Positions 1-11,090 of a stretch of 64,000 nucleotides of DNA are shown one piece after another. Origin of the DNA: Quillaja saponaria (taxonomy: Eukaryota > Streptophyta > Magnoliopsida > Fabales > Quillajaceae); assembly GCA_029379385.1 (NCBI GenBank), contig CM055617.1, forward strand, positions 12,681,532 to 12,745,531, given 5' to 3'. The notes beneath the pieces are model-generated. The model was not told the DNA's origin, made no database searches, and worked only from the letters and a program-made list of their open reading frames with translations. A program made the translations under genes and the position numbers. The stretch's first letter is position 1; every line of letters starts with the position of its first letter.

Positions 1-430
1 TTTTGAGCCCTACCTGTATAGGTAGACATATCATAATCAAGTTGCTTCAAATTTAACATATTTGTAACCACATTATAAAAACATTGAATATCATTAGTAT
101 ATAATCATTTGGCCTTTTTCTAAAGTTTAGAATACGTCTTATAACTTATAAGACCTAAAAATTTGTAATATTAAGGGCTCAAGAGATGCTCACAAGCATC
201 GACTTTCTTCCAAGTAGGTTGTTTAGGTATGGGAATGTTAGCCAAATTCTTAATTAGATGATCTTCATAGTCCTGTCCTACAAATCATAACTCAACAGAA
301 GCAATCCATGTCAAATAATTAGGTTCAGATAACTTTTAAGTAGTGATAACCGGAGATATAGAGAAGATATACATAAAAGTACTGGGTTTGGAGATCATAA
401 TTGGATTTCAGAGGTAGACATAACTATTTG
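1..430 (-). mobile_element. Ty1/copia gag fragment (5' part of an element running off the left edge)
   Basis: Read on the minus strand, this stretch gives a broken copia-type gag N-terminal region. Recognisable pieces are a WIASVEL segment, a GQDYEDHL segment, WKKVDA, and a YKTYSK segment downstream, in the order expected for the gag domain of plant copia elements. In-frame stops and frame changes interrupt it, so it cannot make protein. It precedes, in minus-strand direction, the window edge, so pol of this element would lie outside the window. It is distinct from the copia element at 848-6401, which has its own gag near 4450-5420. Confidence 0.55.
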
Positions 431-847
431 GAAGATTCTGGTCCTGCTGTGAATAGTAAAGATGAACAATATCATGAATAGTAATGACGAGTAATATAAT
501 TGTTGGCTGGAAAGCGACACATCGACGTTTGCCCCGAAGTTAAAATAAAAGGAGCTCAGTTGGAAAGAGGTATAATAGGAAAGGAGGCATAATTAGATAT
601 TAGTGTTTTCTCTCCCATTGCTTTGTTACTATGTAAACTGTAGAGAGAGAGAGAGAAATCCAAGAGAATTGTGGGTAAATTGAGTGAAGTATTCCCTATA
701 TAATAAACATATATTTATGGTGTAGTTATCTATAGTACACGCTATAATCAAGGAGCCAATCAAGGCTAAATTAAGGAACTAACCAGGCTAAAGTCAAATA
801 GCTAATCAATGAGATATTCAAAGAAGCTAATCAAGGCAGTTATAAAT
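431..847 (-). mobile_element. Probable leader/LTR-side sequence of the left copia element
   Basis: This is non-coding sequence between the gag fragment and the LTR of the next element. On the minus strand it has a TATA-like stretch (around 696-704) and, downstream of it, a (GA)n run at 641-656, which is compatible with a promoter and leader. I could not find clean LTR ends or a primer-binding site, so assignment to the left copia element rests on position only. Confidence 0.3.
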
Positions 848-969
848 TGATGAGTTATGTTGAATCAATATATTTATTCAAATTCAAAACATATACATCA
901 TGATATATATTATACAAGAGTTAGTACCCAACACCCTTATTACTCTTTAACATATACACATAGATAACA
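848..969 (-). repeat. 3' LTR of the copia element
   Basis: This 122-bp segment matches 6271-6401 in direct orientation. Both share the blocks gttgaatcaatata and acacccttattactct. On the minus strand it starts with TGTTATC and ends with CTCATCA, the TG...CA ends expected of an LTR. Confidence 0.75.
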
Positions 970-981
970 CTCCCTCTCAAG
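970..981 (-). other. Polypurine tract of the copia element
   Basis: On the minus strand this reads CTTGAGAGGGAG directly before the TGTT start of the 3' LTR. That is the usual copia plus-strand priming site. It marks the left LTR boundary. Confidence 0.7.
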
Positions 982-1040
982 ATGGTGCATAAATGTCTTT
1001 CATGCCTATCTTACAAATAATAGGATGAAAAACTGCACTA

Positions 1041-2450
1041 TTAAGCCCTTTTGGAAAGATATTCGGCCAGTTGGTTTTTAGATCTTACAAACGTTATACA
1101 AATGAGAGGAGAGTCTAGTTTCTCTTTAATGAAATGTCTATCAATTTCAATGTGTTTTGTATGATCATTTTGGACTGAGTTGTGCGCTATACTGATTACT
1201 GCAGTGTTGTCACAATATAGCAGAATATATTTTTCCCAAGATAATCTTAGTTCTTCTATTAGCTTCTTAAGCCTTAATAACTCACAAGTCCCGTGAGCCA
1301 TCTCTCTGTATTATGCTTTGGCACTGGACCTAGCAACCACAATCAGCTTCTTACTTCTCCATGACACTAAGTTCCTGCTAACAAATGTATAATATCCTGA
1401 AGTAAACCTCATATTATCAAGTGATCTAGCCCAATCTGCATCTGTATAGGCTTCTAACTTTAGGCTTCTATTATTTTCAAAGAAAAGTCATTTCCTAAGT
1501 GTAGATTTTAGGTATCACAATAGACGATAAACCAAATCCAAATGGTCGGAACAAGAGTTATGCATAAACTGGCTAACCACATTAACAACATAGACTATGT
1601 ATGGATGAGTATGAGATAGATAAATTAGCCTTCCAGTCAGTCATTGATATCTCTCTATCAACATATTCCCCATCGCTGCTTTGTAACTTGTGGTTTGCCT
1701 CAATAAGTGTAACGGAAGGCCTTTATCCATGCATACCTTCTCCTCTAGCAAATCAAGGACAACTCCCTTTGAGATAGGAAGATGCCATTTCCTGAATTAG
1801 TAACTTTAATCCCAAGAAAGTAACAAAGCTAACCTAAATCTTTGATTTTGAATTCCTTAGCAAGATGACTTTTCAATTTGGATACTTCAGCAGGGTTATT
1901 TCCTGTCGCAACTATATCATCAACATAGACAATATGAATAGTAATCCTTCAATGACAATGTTTTACAAACATTGTGTGATCAATATTATTTTGTTGGTAT
2001 CCAAATGAAAACATCGCTTTTTGAAATCTATCAAACCAGGCTCAAGGTGACTGTTTGAGGCCATACAAGAACTTCCTCAACCTGCATATCTTCTCTGAAG
2101 CTTGGGGGAATCTCCATATAAACTTCCTTAACAAGATCTCCATGCAAAAAAGCATTCTTTATATCCAACATAGATTTACTGCACAGGAGATAAGAACCCT
2201 AATAGAATTCACCTTAGTAACAAAGGCAAAGGTTTTCTTAATAATCCACCCTATAAGTTCAGGTGAATCCTCTGGCAACAAGTCACGCTTTGTATCTCTC
2301 AATTGTCCCATTAACTTTCTTTTTATTGTCAAATACTTATTTGCAGCCAACAACTTGTTTTCCATGAAGAGGACTAGTAAGTTCCTAAGTATCATTTTTG
2401 GATAAACCTTACATTTTCTCAACTATGACATCTCTTTATTTAGGATCAAC
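1041..2450 (-). pseudogene. Copia reverse transcriptase and RNase H remnant
   Basis: Minus-strand reading gives an RT core with the YVDD active-site motif (near 1930-1945) and the upstream YGLKQSPWAWF motif (near 2050-2080), followed by an RNase H part. The last open stretch (1041-1301) has the CDNTAVISIAHN and KHIEIDRHFIKEK signatures of copia RNase H. In the element this region would copy the RNA into DNA. Stops and frame changes between the motifs show it is dead. The same polyprotein continues upstream as integrase at 2900-4400. Confidence 0.8.
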
Positions 2451-2899
2451 AAGAGCTTCTTTCAAACCCTGTGGAATAGACACAGATGACAAGGTGGACA
2501 CAAATGCTCTATATGATTAAGACAATAATTTACATGAGACATGATTAAAGATAGGATGATGAGTATAAATCCTAATTGATTTTCTAATTGTAATAGGAAG
2601 ATCAGTATCATCAATGACATGGGGATCATGAGGTAAGTTTGAATAAGGAATAGCATCAAGAGACTTACAAGGTTGTACCAGTGTGTAAGTTGGGTTTGGA
2701 GAGAACTTTTGGCTACGTAAAACAGGCTCGATGGTTGTATTTCCACGTTGTCTATAGCTATACTTAAGCAATTTGAGCTTTGTCAGCCTCATATAAGTCT
2801 CAGTATCATTCACTATTTCTAGAGTTACTTCTACAATCTTTGTATCCTTCACTACTTCCTGTATACACTCATTGTTTATACTCTCATCCTGTTTTACTG

Positions 2900-4400
2900 T
2901 ATACACTCATTGTTTATACTCTCATCCTGTTTTACTTCATTTTCCTTCTCTTCTATTATGTCCTCCATTAACAACTCAGGTAGCCACTCCCCTCTATTTC
3001 TATAAGACAACTCTTCATCATTGTTACTTTCCCTTTTAAAGAGGTGTTGAGGAGAAATAAGCATTTGATTCATGAAAAGTAACATCCATGCTAACATAAG
3101 TCTTCCTAGTAGGAAGGTGGTAGTATTTGTAGCCCTTCTAAGTGGCAAAGCACTAAATAAAAATACATTTCAGTGCTTGATTATCAAGATTACTGATGTT
3201 CTTCATGTGCTCATAGACAAAGCAAATAGAACCATATACTTTAAGAGGACCATAAAAGAATAATTACCTTGACAAACATCTAAAGGAGTTTTAAAATTAA
3301 AAGTCCGAAGAGACATATGGTTAATGAGATAAGTTGTAGAGAGAACTGTATCTCTCCAGTAAGCCTTAGAGACATTCATAGTAAACATTAGGAACCACGC
3401 TACCTCCAAAAGATGTTAGTTTTTGGTATACCATTTGAGCCAAGGTATCAACACAACTGGTTTGATGCAATATGCCATGATCTCGAAGATAATTTTGAAA
3501 ATTATCCTCTGTATGCTCTATACAGTTATCAATCCTTAAAATCTTAACTTAAACATCGAATTGTGTACAAACAAACTTATGAAACATTTAAAAACAAGTG
3601 AACACTTCATTCTTAGCACGCAATAATTATACCCAGTTTATGCAAGTAAAGTAATCAATGAATGTAACAAACCACTTATAACCAAATAAAGATACAACAT
3701 GACTAGGGCCGCAAACATCAGAATGAATAAGAGCAAAAGGAGCAGTACTTTTATTATTCAGTGAAGGATAAGATTCACGTTTGTGTTTAGCAAATTCACA
3801 TCATCATATAGCAAATTATTCATAGTACAATGCTTATATAAGTTAGGAATCATGTTTCCTAGAACTAAAAAATGAGGGATGTCTTAAAAGGCGATGCCAC
3901 TGAACCAACTGTTACTGAGAAGTAATAGAAGTACTACTCTGAAAGGATTGACTAGAAGCAACTATGTTTTCCAAAATATTAGAACCATATTCCAACAAGT
4001 ATAGCCCATCTTGCCCTTTACCATAACAAATCGTTTTTCCTGTTCCTAGTTCTTGAAATTCACACCAAGAAGAATCAAATTTAGCTTGACAATTTAAGTT
4101 TTTAGTGATTAAGCTAATTAATAAGAGGTTCATGAAAAATTTAGGGATGTGAAGAACAAAAGACAATGATAGGGTAGGAGTACACTGAGCAGAACCTTTC
4201 CTAGAAGTAGAGGACAATGAGCCTATTGGCTACTTGCACCTTATCTTTACCAGAACAAGGGAAATAAGCAAAAAAAATTTAGAAGTACCAGTCATATGAT
4301 TAGAGACTCTAGAATCAATGATCTAAGACCCTGAATCTGTGGTGGAATAAGTGCCAAAGGCATGATGAAAGATGTAGCTGAAGTGAAGGGGCAACAATCA
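2900..4400 (-). pseudogene. Copia integrase region remnant
   Basis: Minus-strand fragments match the copia integrase and its linker to RT. A GYKYYHLPTRKT-like stretch near 3110-3140 is the usual sequence after the integrase catalytic core. An open piece at 3203-3409 carries a YWRDTVLSTTYLINHM-like integrase segment. Another piece at 3912-4217 corresponds to the protease/integrase N-terminal side. Frames are broken throughout. Confidence 0.65.
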
Positions 4401-4449
4401 AGCTTTGTCATTAGACGCCTAAGATGTTGTATTTCCTTAGCATTAAATG

Positions 4450-5420
4450 CACTTGATTTCGTAGAAGGTGAAGACTCAATAGTTTTAGAGAAATGAGCTC
4501 ATGATCTAGGTAGCCTAGCACCTCTGCCACCTTTACCTCTAATAAGATGAGCATGTAACTTCCAACACGCGTATCTTATATGGCAGGTCTCACCACAATA
4601 ACCACAATAATCACACTACAAGTCATCCTTATCACTATCTCGTGCAATCTCACTCCCTCTAGTATGCATTCCTTTAGATTCTTTCGGAATATGAGTTGTT
4701 ACCATGGTAGACTGCTCATGAATTCCTACATGAAGTATAGCTATCATCCTACTTTCCTCCTACTACATATAAGCATAAGTCTGTCTCTGGTTTGAAAATG
4801 AATCTCTTCCCAAAACCTAAACCCTAATATGATCATACTCAAAATTAATCCCAACCAAAAAGTCATACACTCTCTCCTTATCCACCATTATCTCATATGA
4901 AATAGCATCAGGAATACATATTGGCTAATACTGCTGATAGTAATCTAGTTCTTGCCACAAACCACACAATTGAGAGAAATACTAAACAATGATCACCTCT
5001 CCTTGTTTAGTCTCATGGAGACTCTTCCTTAACTCAAAAACTTGAGTGTCATTCCCAACCTTAAGAGTAGGCTTGACATACAGCTGTTCACATCTTATAA
5101 ACAAAATCAAAAAGCAATTACCCAAGAGAGATTCATGATTCTATAAAGTTAATCAACCATGACATTACCAAAGAATTTTCTGAAATCCATGACTCTAACA
5201 ATGGGTCTCCTCTAGCTAGTTTTGTTTTACTACTGGTAATGTAACCAGATAACCCATGTGCCTGAATAAATAATAGGCAAGAACGAGACCAAGTCAATTA
5301 ATTGTTGTCATCAAACTTCATCGGACTAATTTAGAAAGAGGGATTATCATTAGGGATTCCAATCCTACTCCCACTCCTGCTACTTCCATTCCCTGAGCTG
5401 ACAACTCCCTCTGACGTTCT
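4450..5420 (-). pseudogene. Copia gag remnant with CCHC zinc knuckle
   Basis: On the minus strand a zinc-knuckle-like CDYCGYCGETCH segment followed by CWKLHA lies at about 4550-4620, and gag N-terminal motifs (KFDDNN, LTWSRS) lie at about 5270-5330. Gag packages element RNA. The start would be near 5410. The second zinc-binding glycine/histidine spacing is altered and the frame is interrupted. Confidence 0.65.
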
Positions 5421-5769
5421 TAAATAAAGAAATCAGCAAAGGAACAAATACAAGAATCAATAACAACAAAAATCATATAAGGGCTCCTACACCTCAATAC
5501 CCACACAATCAACAAAACCCTTAACCTTCCAAGGAATTTAAAACACTACCCAGAAGCTAGAAACTCCTGCAGGCCAAAAAAATATTTCAGAGTCACCACA
5601 TTATATTTCTGCAGGGGACAAAGTATATGATTCAGCTTCAAGATTTCAAACAAAAACACACAGCAAGCCTTCAAGATTTTGACAACAGATCCAAACCACC
5701 CAGCAGCCTTCGAAAAACACCACCCCCAGTCAACAATCAAATTCTCGCTTTCTCTCTGTTTCTAGTATA

Positions 5770-5950
5770 ATGGCTCGCACCAAGCAAACTGCTTGGAAAT
5801 CCATCGGAGGCAAGGCTCCAAGGAAGCAGCTAGCTACCAAGGCAGCTTCGAAGTCTGCACCAGCCACCGAAGGAGTGAAAAAGGCCCAATCGTTTCCGAC
5901 CCCGAACTGTTGCTTTGCATGAGATTCGAAAATACCAGAAAAGTACTGAA
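5770..5950 (+). pseudogene. Histone H3 N-terminal fragment (frameshifted), inside the copia element
   Basis: The ATG at 5770 opens [19 protein letters not shown], which is the histone H3 tail with R8W and T11I changes. It continues through the K27-K37 region with R26S and G34E. One extra base just after the K37 codon shifts the frame. In the next frame the sequence continues as [19 protein letters not shown], up to H3 residue 59. H3 similarity then stops, and no core histone fold follows. Upstream about 80 bp is pyrimidine-rich and looks like an H3 5' UTR. It lies antisense between the primer-binding site and gag of the copia element. It is a gene fragment and cannot make a functional histone. 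Confidence 0.85.
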
Positions 5951-6258
5951 AAACACCTCATTCCTTCAAATCAGCCCCAGAAATCCCCTCCACTACCCTA
6001 ATCGAAGCCAAGAAAGGCCTGCAGTGAGAGAAATCAGTTGAAAAGAACTCAGAATCTAAGGATTTTCAGTTTAGATCATGAACCGAAAAGGGCCAAATTT
6101 ACCTCTTAAACAGCAGCAAATGGGAAAGGGAGTTTGAGGGGTTTTGTTCTCCTTTTCACGGCGAGTCGAATGGTGGTTTCAGAACTGGAATTTGTCGCCA
6201 GAAACTGCCGTCCACGGAGGCGGCAGTTGAGGCAGAGGTTAAGGTTTTTCACTTTAGA

Positions 6259-6270
6259 GGTCTAATACTA
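6259..6270 (-). other. Primer-binding site of the copia element
   Basis: On the minus strand this reads TAGTATTAGACC, matching 9 of 12 bases of the tRNA-iMet type site TGGTATCAGAGC. It sits directly inside the 5' LTR. Two of the three differences are G-to-A or C-to-T, typical of methylation decay. Confidence 0.6.
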
Positions 6271-6401
6271 CGATGAGTTGTGTTGAATCAATATATTCAT
6301 TCAAATTCCAAAACATATACATCTTATATATACTATACAAAAATTATTACCCAAACACCCTTATTACTCTTCAACATAATTATTCTAGCACTATTCTAAC
6401 A
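6271..6401 (-). repeat. 5' LTR of the copia element
   Basis: This 131-bp direct repeat of 848-969 starts (minus strand) TGTTAGAATAG and ends CTCATCG where the other LTR has CTCATCA. The differences from the other LTR include a short internal indel, pointing to an old insertion. Confidence 0.72.
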
Positions 6402-6557
6402 TATACAATGAAGATATGTGACTTTTTTTGTCCATTGCAATAGTAGCTGCATTTCTATATATTTTGATAATGGTGCTACTTTGCCAAACTATCTGTATAG
6501 AATATGTTCGTAATTTGATAAGATATCAGGGAATCTTTTGGTTATTAATGGGACTTT

Positions 6558-7034
6558 ATTGAAAAATATATAAAATTATCTTTTATTCTTAATGAGTTAT
6601 AGTAAAATAACAAACGGTAATAATCACAAAATATAACGTTATTTAGCTTATTACCTATATTCATGAATGAGAAAAAAATTTACTAATATTCAAGAAAATT
6701 ACATAAAAAGAGGGAGATGGAGATCTACATATAGTGTTCTCACCGCTCTCCCCATCTCTCTAACAATCTCTCTTGCACCCTTATTTGGTCTCATAAATAT
6801 TATATCTCTTTTTTATACTTACAACTCTCTCAAGTCTACATATTTATATTATACAAGACTTGCCCAACAAATATATTTTCATCCACTTTATAGAAACTCT
6901 ACAATCATCTAATTAGATCTACTTACACACCAATGTAAACCTAATTAGAAAATCCTTATCAACATCTACTTAGTTTTTCTTGCCCACCAAGAAACTACCA
7001 AATAAAGATTTAGCTCAAAATCCCAATAGACTTA
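6558..7034. mobile_element. About 477-bp insertion in copy-1 intron, unclassified
   Basis: Flanking sequence on both sides matches 38400-38600 of copy 2 continuously, but these bases are absent there. The flanks read gacttta on the left and gacttat on the right, compatible with a short target duplication. The insert is AT-rich with a pyrimidine-rich centre (ctctccccatctctctaac) and has no coding similarity I can recognise. It could be a solo LTR or a small non-autonomous element. Confidence 0.45.
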
Positions 7035-7219
7035 TCATGTATTAAATTTCCCTTTATTAGTAATAATATGCATATGGTTTATGTTCTCATATCACTTACC
7101 TTGAAGTAGTTTGGACATATTCTTCCAGTTATAGTATAAGTTTTTCTATTTTAAATTAAATGATCACTTCCCTCTGAATTCTTAATTCTTATGTTATCGA
7201 TATTTTTACATTATTGCAG

Positions 7220-10200
7220 AGATCTAAGCTTTAACAGGTTGCAAGGAAAAGTTCCAAATTTGGCATCTCTATTGAGTTTGAATTTCATGTAAGCAACTAA
7301 AAATGTGGGCTGTGATTTTTGTACTCCATACTACATATGGGTTTCCTCGTATTCTTCATTGCAGTGTATATTACAAAAGCACTTTTTTTTTTGAAATATA
7401 AGTATTGTGTACCTCTGTGAGTCACTAATTGTAGCTAATAGAGAAGTTTAGTTGTAAGTGCCTCATTGATTTCATGGACCATAGAAGTACCGAAATTAGA
7501 GTGACCGGTGCATTCACTTTCACACTCTTCTAATGTAGTCTTAAAAGTAGTTGTATGTCATTCTAGCTAATATCTTTGATCTGCTCAATACATTTAAAGT
7601 GAATCTTATTAAGTTGTTGAATTAAATTATTCCTTTCTTTCTTATTTTAAATTGAAATGATAATAATATGTATCAGTGGTCAAATGTATAGTGATTCTTT
7701 TACCTATTGATAGGTATCTGACAAGCAATTTGCTTACTGGGCCTATTCCAGACTGGATCACGAGTAGAGATAGTCGCTTGTAAGTTTTCTTTTAAGTTAT
7801 AAAAATATTTTAGATGTGATAAAGAATTTGAATTCTGGAGAAATATATATATATATATATATATTTTTGGCATGTCTGCTTCTTTCTTGTTCATTTTTTC
7901 AGGTTTGGAGAATACAGTGATATTTGTCCTCTTAAGTAGTTCTCATTCCTCTTGTCTTCCTTGATCTGCCTGCTTGAGTCCTCCATCTCTCTTCTGCATC
8001 GGGCATCTGCATTTCTAAAATGGTTTAGATTTTATATCATGTAGATGCAAATGCCTACAGAAAAGAAAAATTCAATTGGCAGAATAGCATGAAGATTTAA
8101 GTAGGTGGATCAAAGAAGATGGCAGAAAGACTAAGAATAACAGGTCTAGAAGTCATAACAAAGAATATGGGTGTGAAAATTATACAGACGAGTATAGCAG
8201 TAATAGGTTGAATGAAAGAGAACATATATGAAGGATGCCAACTAGGTTTGTAAGGTCCATATAACCAACCATAACCATATAGGATTAAGGCTTCTTGATG
8301 CAGCTATTGTTGCTTGCTTTATACTATGAACTATCAGAGAAATTTATCTTTTTCCTTTTCTTTTTCGTTTTACAGCCAAATAGATGTTTCTTATAATAAT
8401 TTTTTGGAGAGCTCTGTGCCACCTACTTGTCGAGAAAACCTGTAAGACCGATTTCCCCCCTTAGTCCTTACTAGTCAAGCTTTGCTTAGAAAATAATTTT
8501 CATTCCTAACAAATATTATTTATACTATCTGCGTTTCATTTCATCAGGAACTTGTTCAAAAGCTCTTCTGGACATGGAAACACGTAAGTTCTAATCCCAG
8601 TCCTCTCAGAGAACTAATTGCATTCATTCATTTTCTTTTCTTCTATGGTTTTTCTAACTGACATTTCTTATAAACACATAAATTAAGGATCCTAGGCGAG
8701 TGCCTGAAGAGCTTTCCTTGTTCAGAAGGTAAAAAAAATGTGTGTTATCGTATCAAATATAAGAATATGCTTAAGTTCTCTTTCTATAGTTCCTATTCAT
8801 ATTTTTCATTGGGTGATGACAAATATCGTACTACTTTTATAAGTAACTTTTGAAATTGGATCTTTGGATTACTAAGCAATTCTAATATGTTTTGTTCTCA
8901 ATAGTCTTTGCTTCCATCTGATTCCCTTATTTGTGATCCTGTATTCAGTTGATAAGTATTCATTGTATATAAATTGTGGTGGAAAAGAAACCACCATCGG
9001 AAGAATCAAGTATGAAGCAGATCAAGAAACAGGTGGTCCAGCAAATTTTAGCCCCCGCAGAGATAGATGGGGATTTAGTAGCACTGGACACTTTTGGGAT
9101 GTTAACGGTACCTCAAATGACTATATAGCAAACAATGTATCTGTACTAAAGATGAACAACTCTGAATTGTACACAAGTGCTCGTCTTTCTCCTCTTTCTC
9201 TGACATATTATGCTCGTTGCTTAGCGAATGGAAATTATACTGTGAGGTTACATTTCGCTGAAATTGAAATCAGGGGCAATAAATCCTATCAAAGTCTTGG
9301 AAGACGAATATTTGACGTTTATATCCAGGTATCATTAACATTGTTTTTGCAGTCAGTTATGTAAACGGCAACTAAGACACATAATTGAATTGGTCTGCTG
9401 CAGGAAAAACTAGAGTTGGAAAATTTTGATATTGCAAAGATAGCACATGGGGTTGATCAAGCAGCCATTATGGATTTTAAAGCAGTACTTGTCCAGGACA
9501 AAACTTTATCAATCCGCTTTCATTGGACTGGGAAAGGTACAACAGCAGTTCCACAGAGAGGAGTATATGGTCCTCTTATATCAGCTATCTCAATTGAATC
9601 TGGTAACCTACTCTTGTACTTGAATTTGAAAATAGATGAAGCATTTGATGCAAAATTCAGTGTCTGTTAATAAAAATTTATTGCAACTCTATAAACACCA
9701 TCTTCTACTTTGAATCATTCTAAAATTCTTGGTTTGGATGTATTTACCTGTATACTGTCCTATGTTCATCACAAAATGCAATTCCACAATTTCTCTAACT
9801 TTTATCTTTATAATTAGACTTCAAACCACCTGATGATGGCAAGAACAAAATAAGCATTGTGGTTGGAGCTGTGGTTTCAGCAGTCGTCATCACTATCGTG
9901 ATAATTGGCATTCTTTGGTGGAGATTCTGCTCCAAAAGCAAGAAATCTTGGGAACAAGGTAATTGAATCTATAATGAGAAATTTGATACAAAAAGGATAA
10001 CAAACATTATATTACATAAATATTGCAGAAACTGGAAAGGCATGACAGTTTCCGAAGAGTTACTCTTTTATCTCAGTGAACAGTCGGTAACCAAAGGTCC
10101 AAAGCACAAAAACAGAAAGGACCTTCATGATAACAGGGTTGTGTATAACACAATCTAATTTTTCATAAATTTATATGTACTCTTTGTCTCTCTCTCTTTT

Positions 10201-11044
10201 CCTTTGGCCTTTTTCTTTTTATCTCAATTACATTTGTCATTGCTGACAAAACTTACGACGAGGAAAGAAACTCAAAATCTTATATCAATTGGTTCTAAAT
10301 CTTCATATATATAAGAAATTTTTTCCTACAACTTCTCCACAGTCTGCTGCTATTTTCTTATACTCTGACTGCACAGAAAAATTTCAAGAGACCCTGACAT
10401 TAACCTTATTACCTTACCTTGTAAGATGCAATCTGACATCTTATGGTTGTAATGTTGTATCACTTGTTCAGATCTTAGAGACTTGGATCTGCAAACTGGA
10501 TTCTTTACTTTCAGACAAATCAAAGCTGCTACTAATAACTTTAATGCTGCTAACAAGATTGGGGAAGGTGGTTTTGGATCGGTATACAAGGTATCCAATG
10601 AGTCCTTAATTTCTGTATATTTTGTTGTTGTTTTTTCTGGTGTTTTGCCCTCTATTTGTTCTTTTTCTCCTGTTCTTTGATGTATGAAGAGCCTTACTGT
10701 GTGTCATGTGATACATATATCTGAACAATTTTTTTTTAATTTTCTTTCAATGTAGGGCATATTATCAGATGGTACTATAATTGCTGTTAAGCAACTTTCT
10801 TCCAGATCCAAGCAAGGAAATCGTGAATTTGTGAACGAAATAGGCATGATATCTGGTTTACAACATCCAAATCTTGTCAGATTGTACGGATGTTGCATTG
10901 AAGGGAACCAATTGTTATTGGTCTATGAGTACATGGAAAATAATAGCCTTGCACGTGTTCTATTTGGTGAGCTTGTATTCAATACTTCTGTAAACAACTG
11001 AAAGCAAACACCATAGTTGATACATGCCAAGAATGACTATGATA

Positions 11045-11090
<46 letters not shown>

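Larger units (their letters stand above)
848..6401 (-). mobile_element. Decayed full-length Ty1/copia LTR retrotransposon
   Basis: The element reads on the minus strand: 5' LTR at 6271-6401, primer-binding site next to it, gag around 4450-5420, integrase around 2900-4400, reverse transcriptase around 1450-2450, RNase H at 1041-1301, polypurine tract at 970-981, and 3' LTR at 848-969. This gag-integrase-RT-RNase H order is diagnostic for Ty1/copia. The reading frame is broken by many stops and frameshifts, so it is not autonomous. The bases flanking the two outer ends (taaat on the left, tatac on the right) do not form a clear 5-bp target duplication, suggesting rearrangement after insertion. 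A histone H3 fragment sits inside, between the primer-binding site and gag. The right LTR abuts the point where homology to receptor-kinase copy 2 begins. Confidence 0.8.

Noticed and set aside
8905..8948. Alternative acceptor for the malectin exon of copy 1
   Set aside because: Joining to the previous exon at 8905 gives an in-frame stop, whereas the acceptor at 8948 keeps the frame and gives the expected start of the malectin domain, as also in copy 2.
10289..10609. 106-residue plus-strand open frame
   Set aside because: It overlaps the kinase exon at 10472 in a different frame; a shadow.
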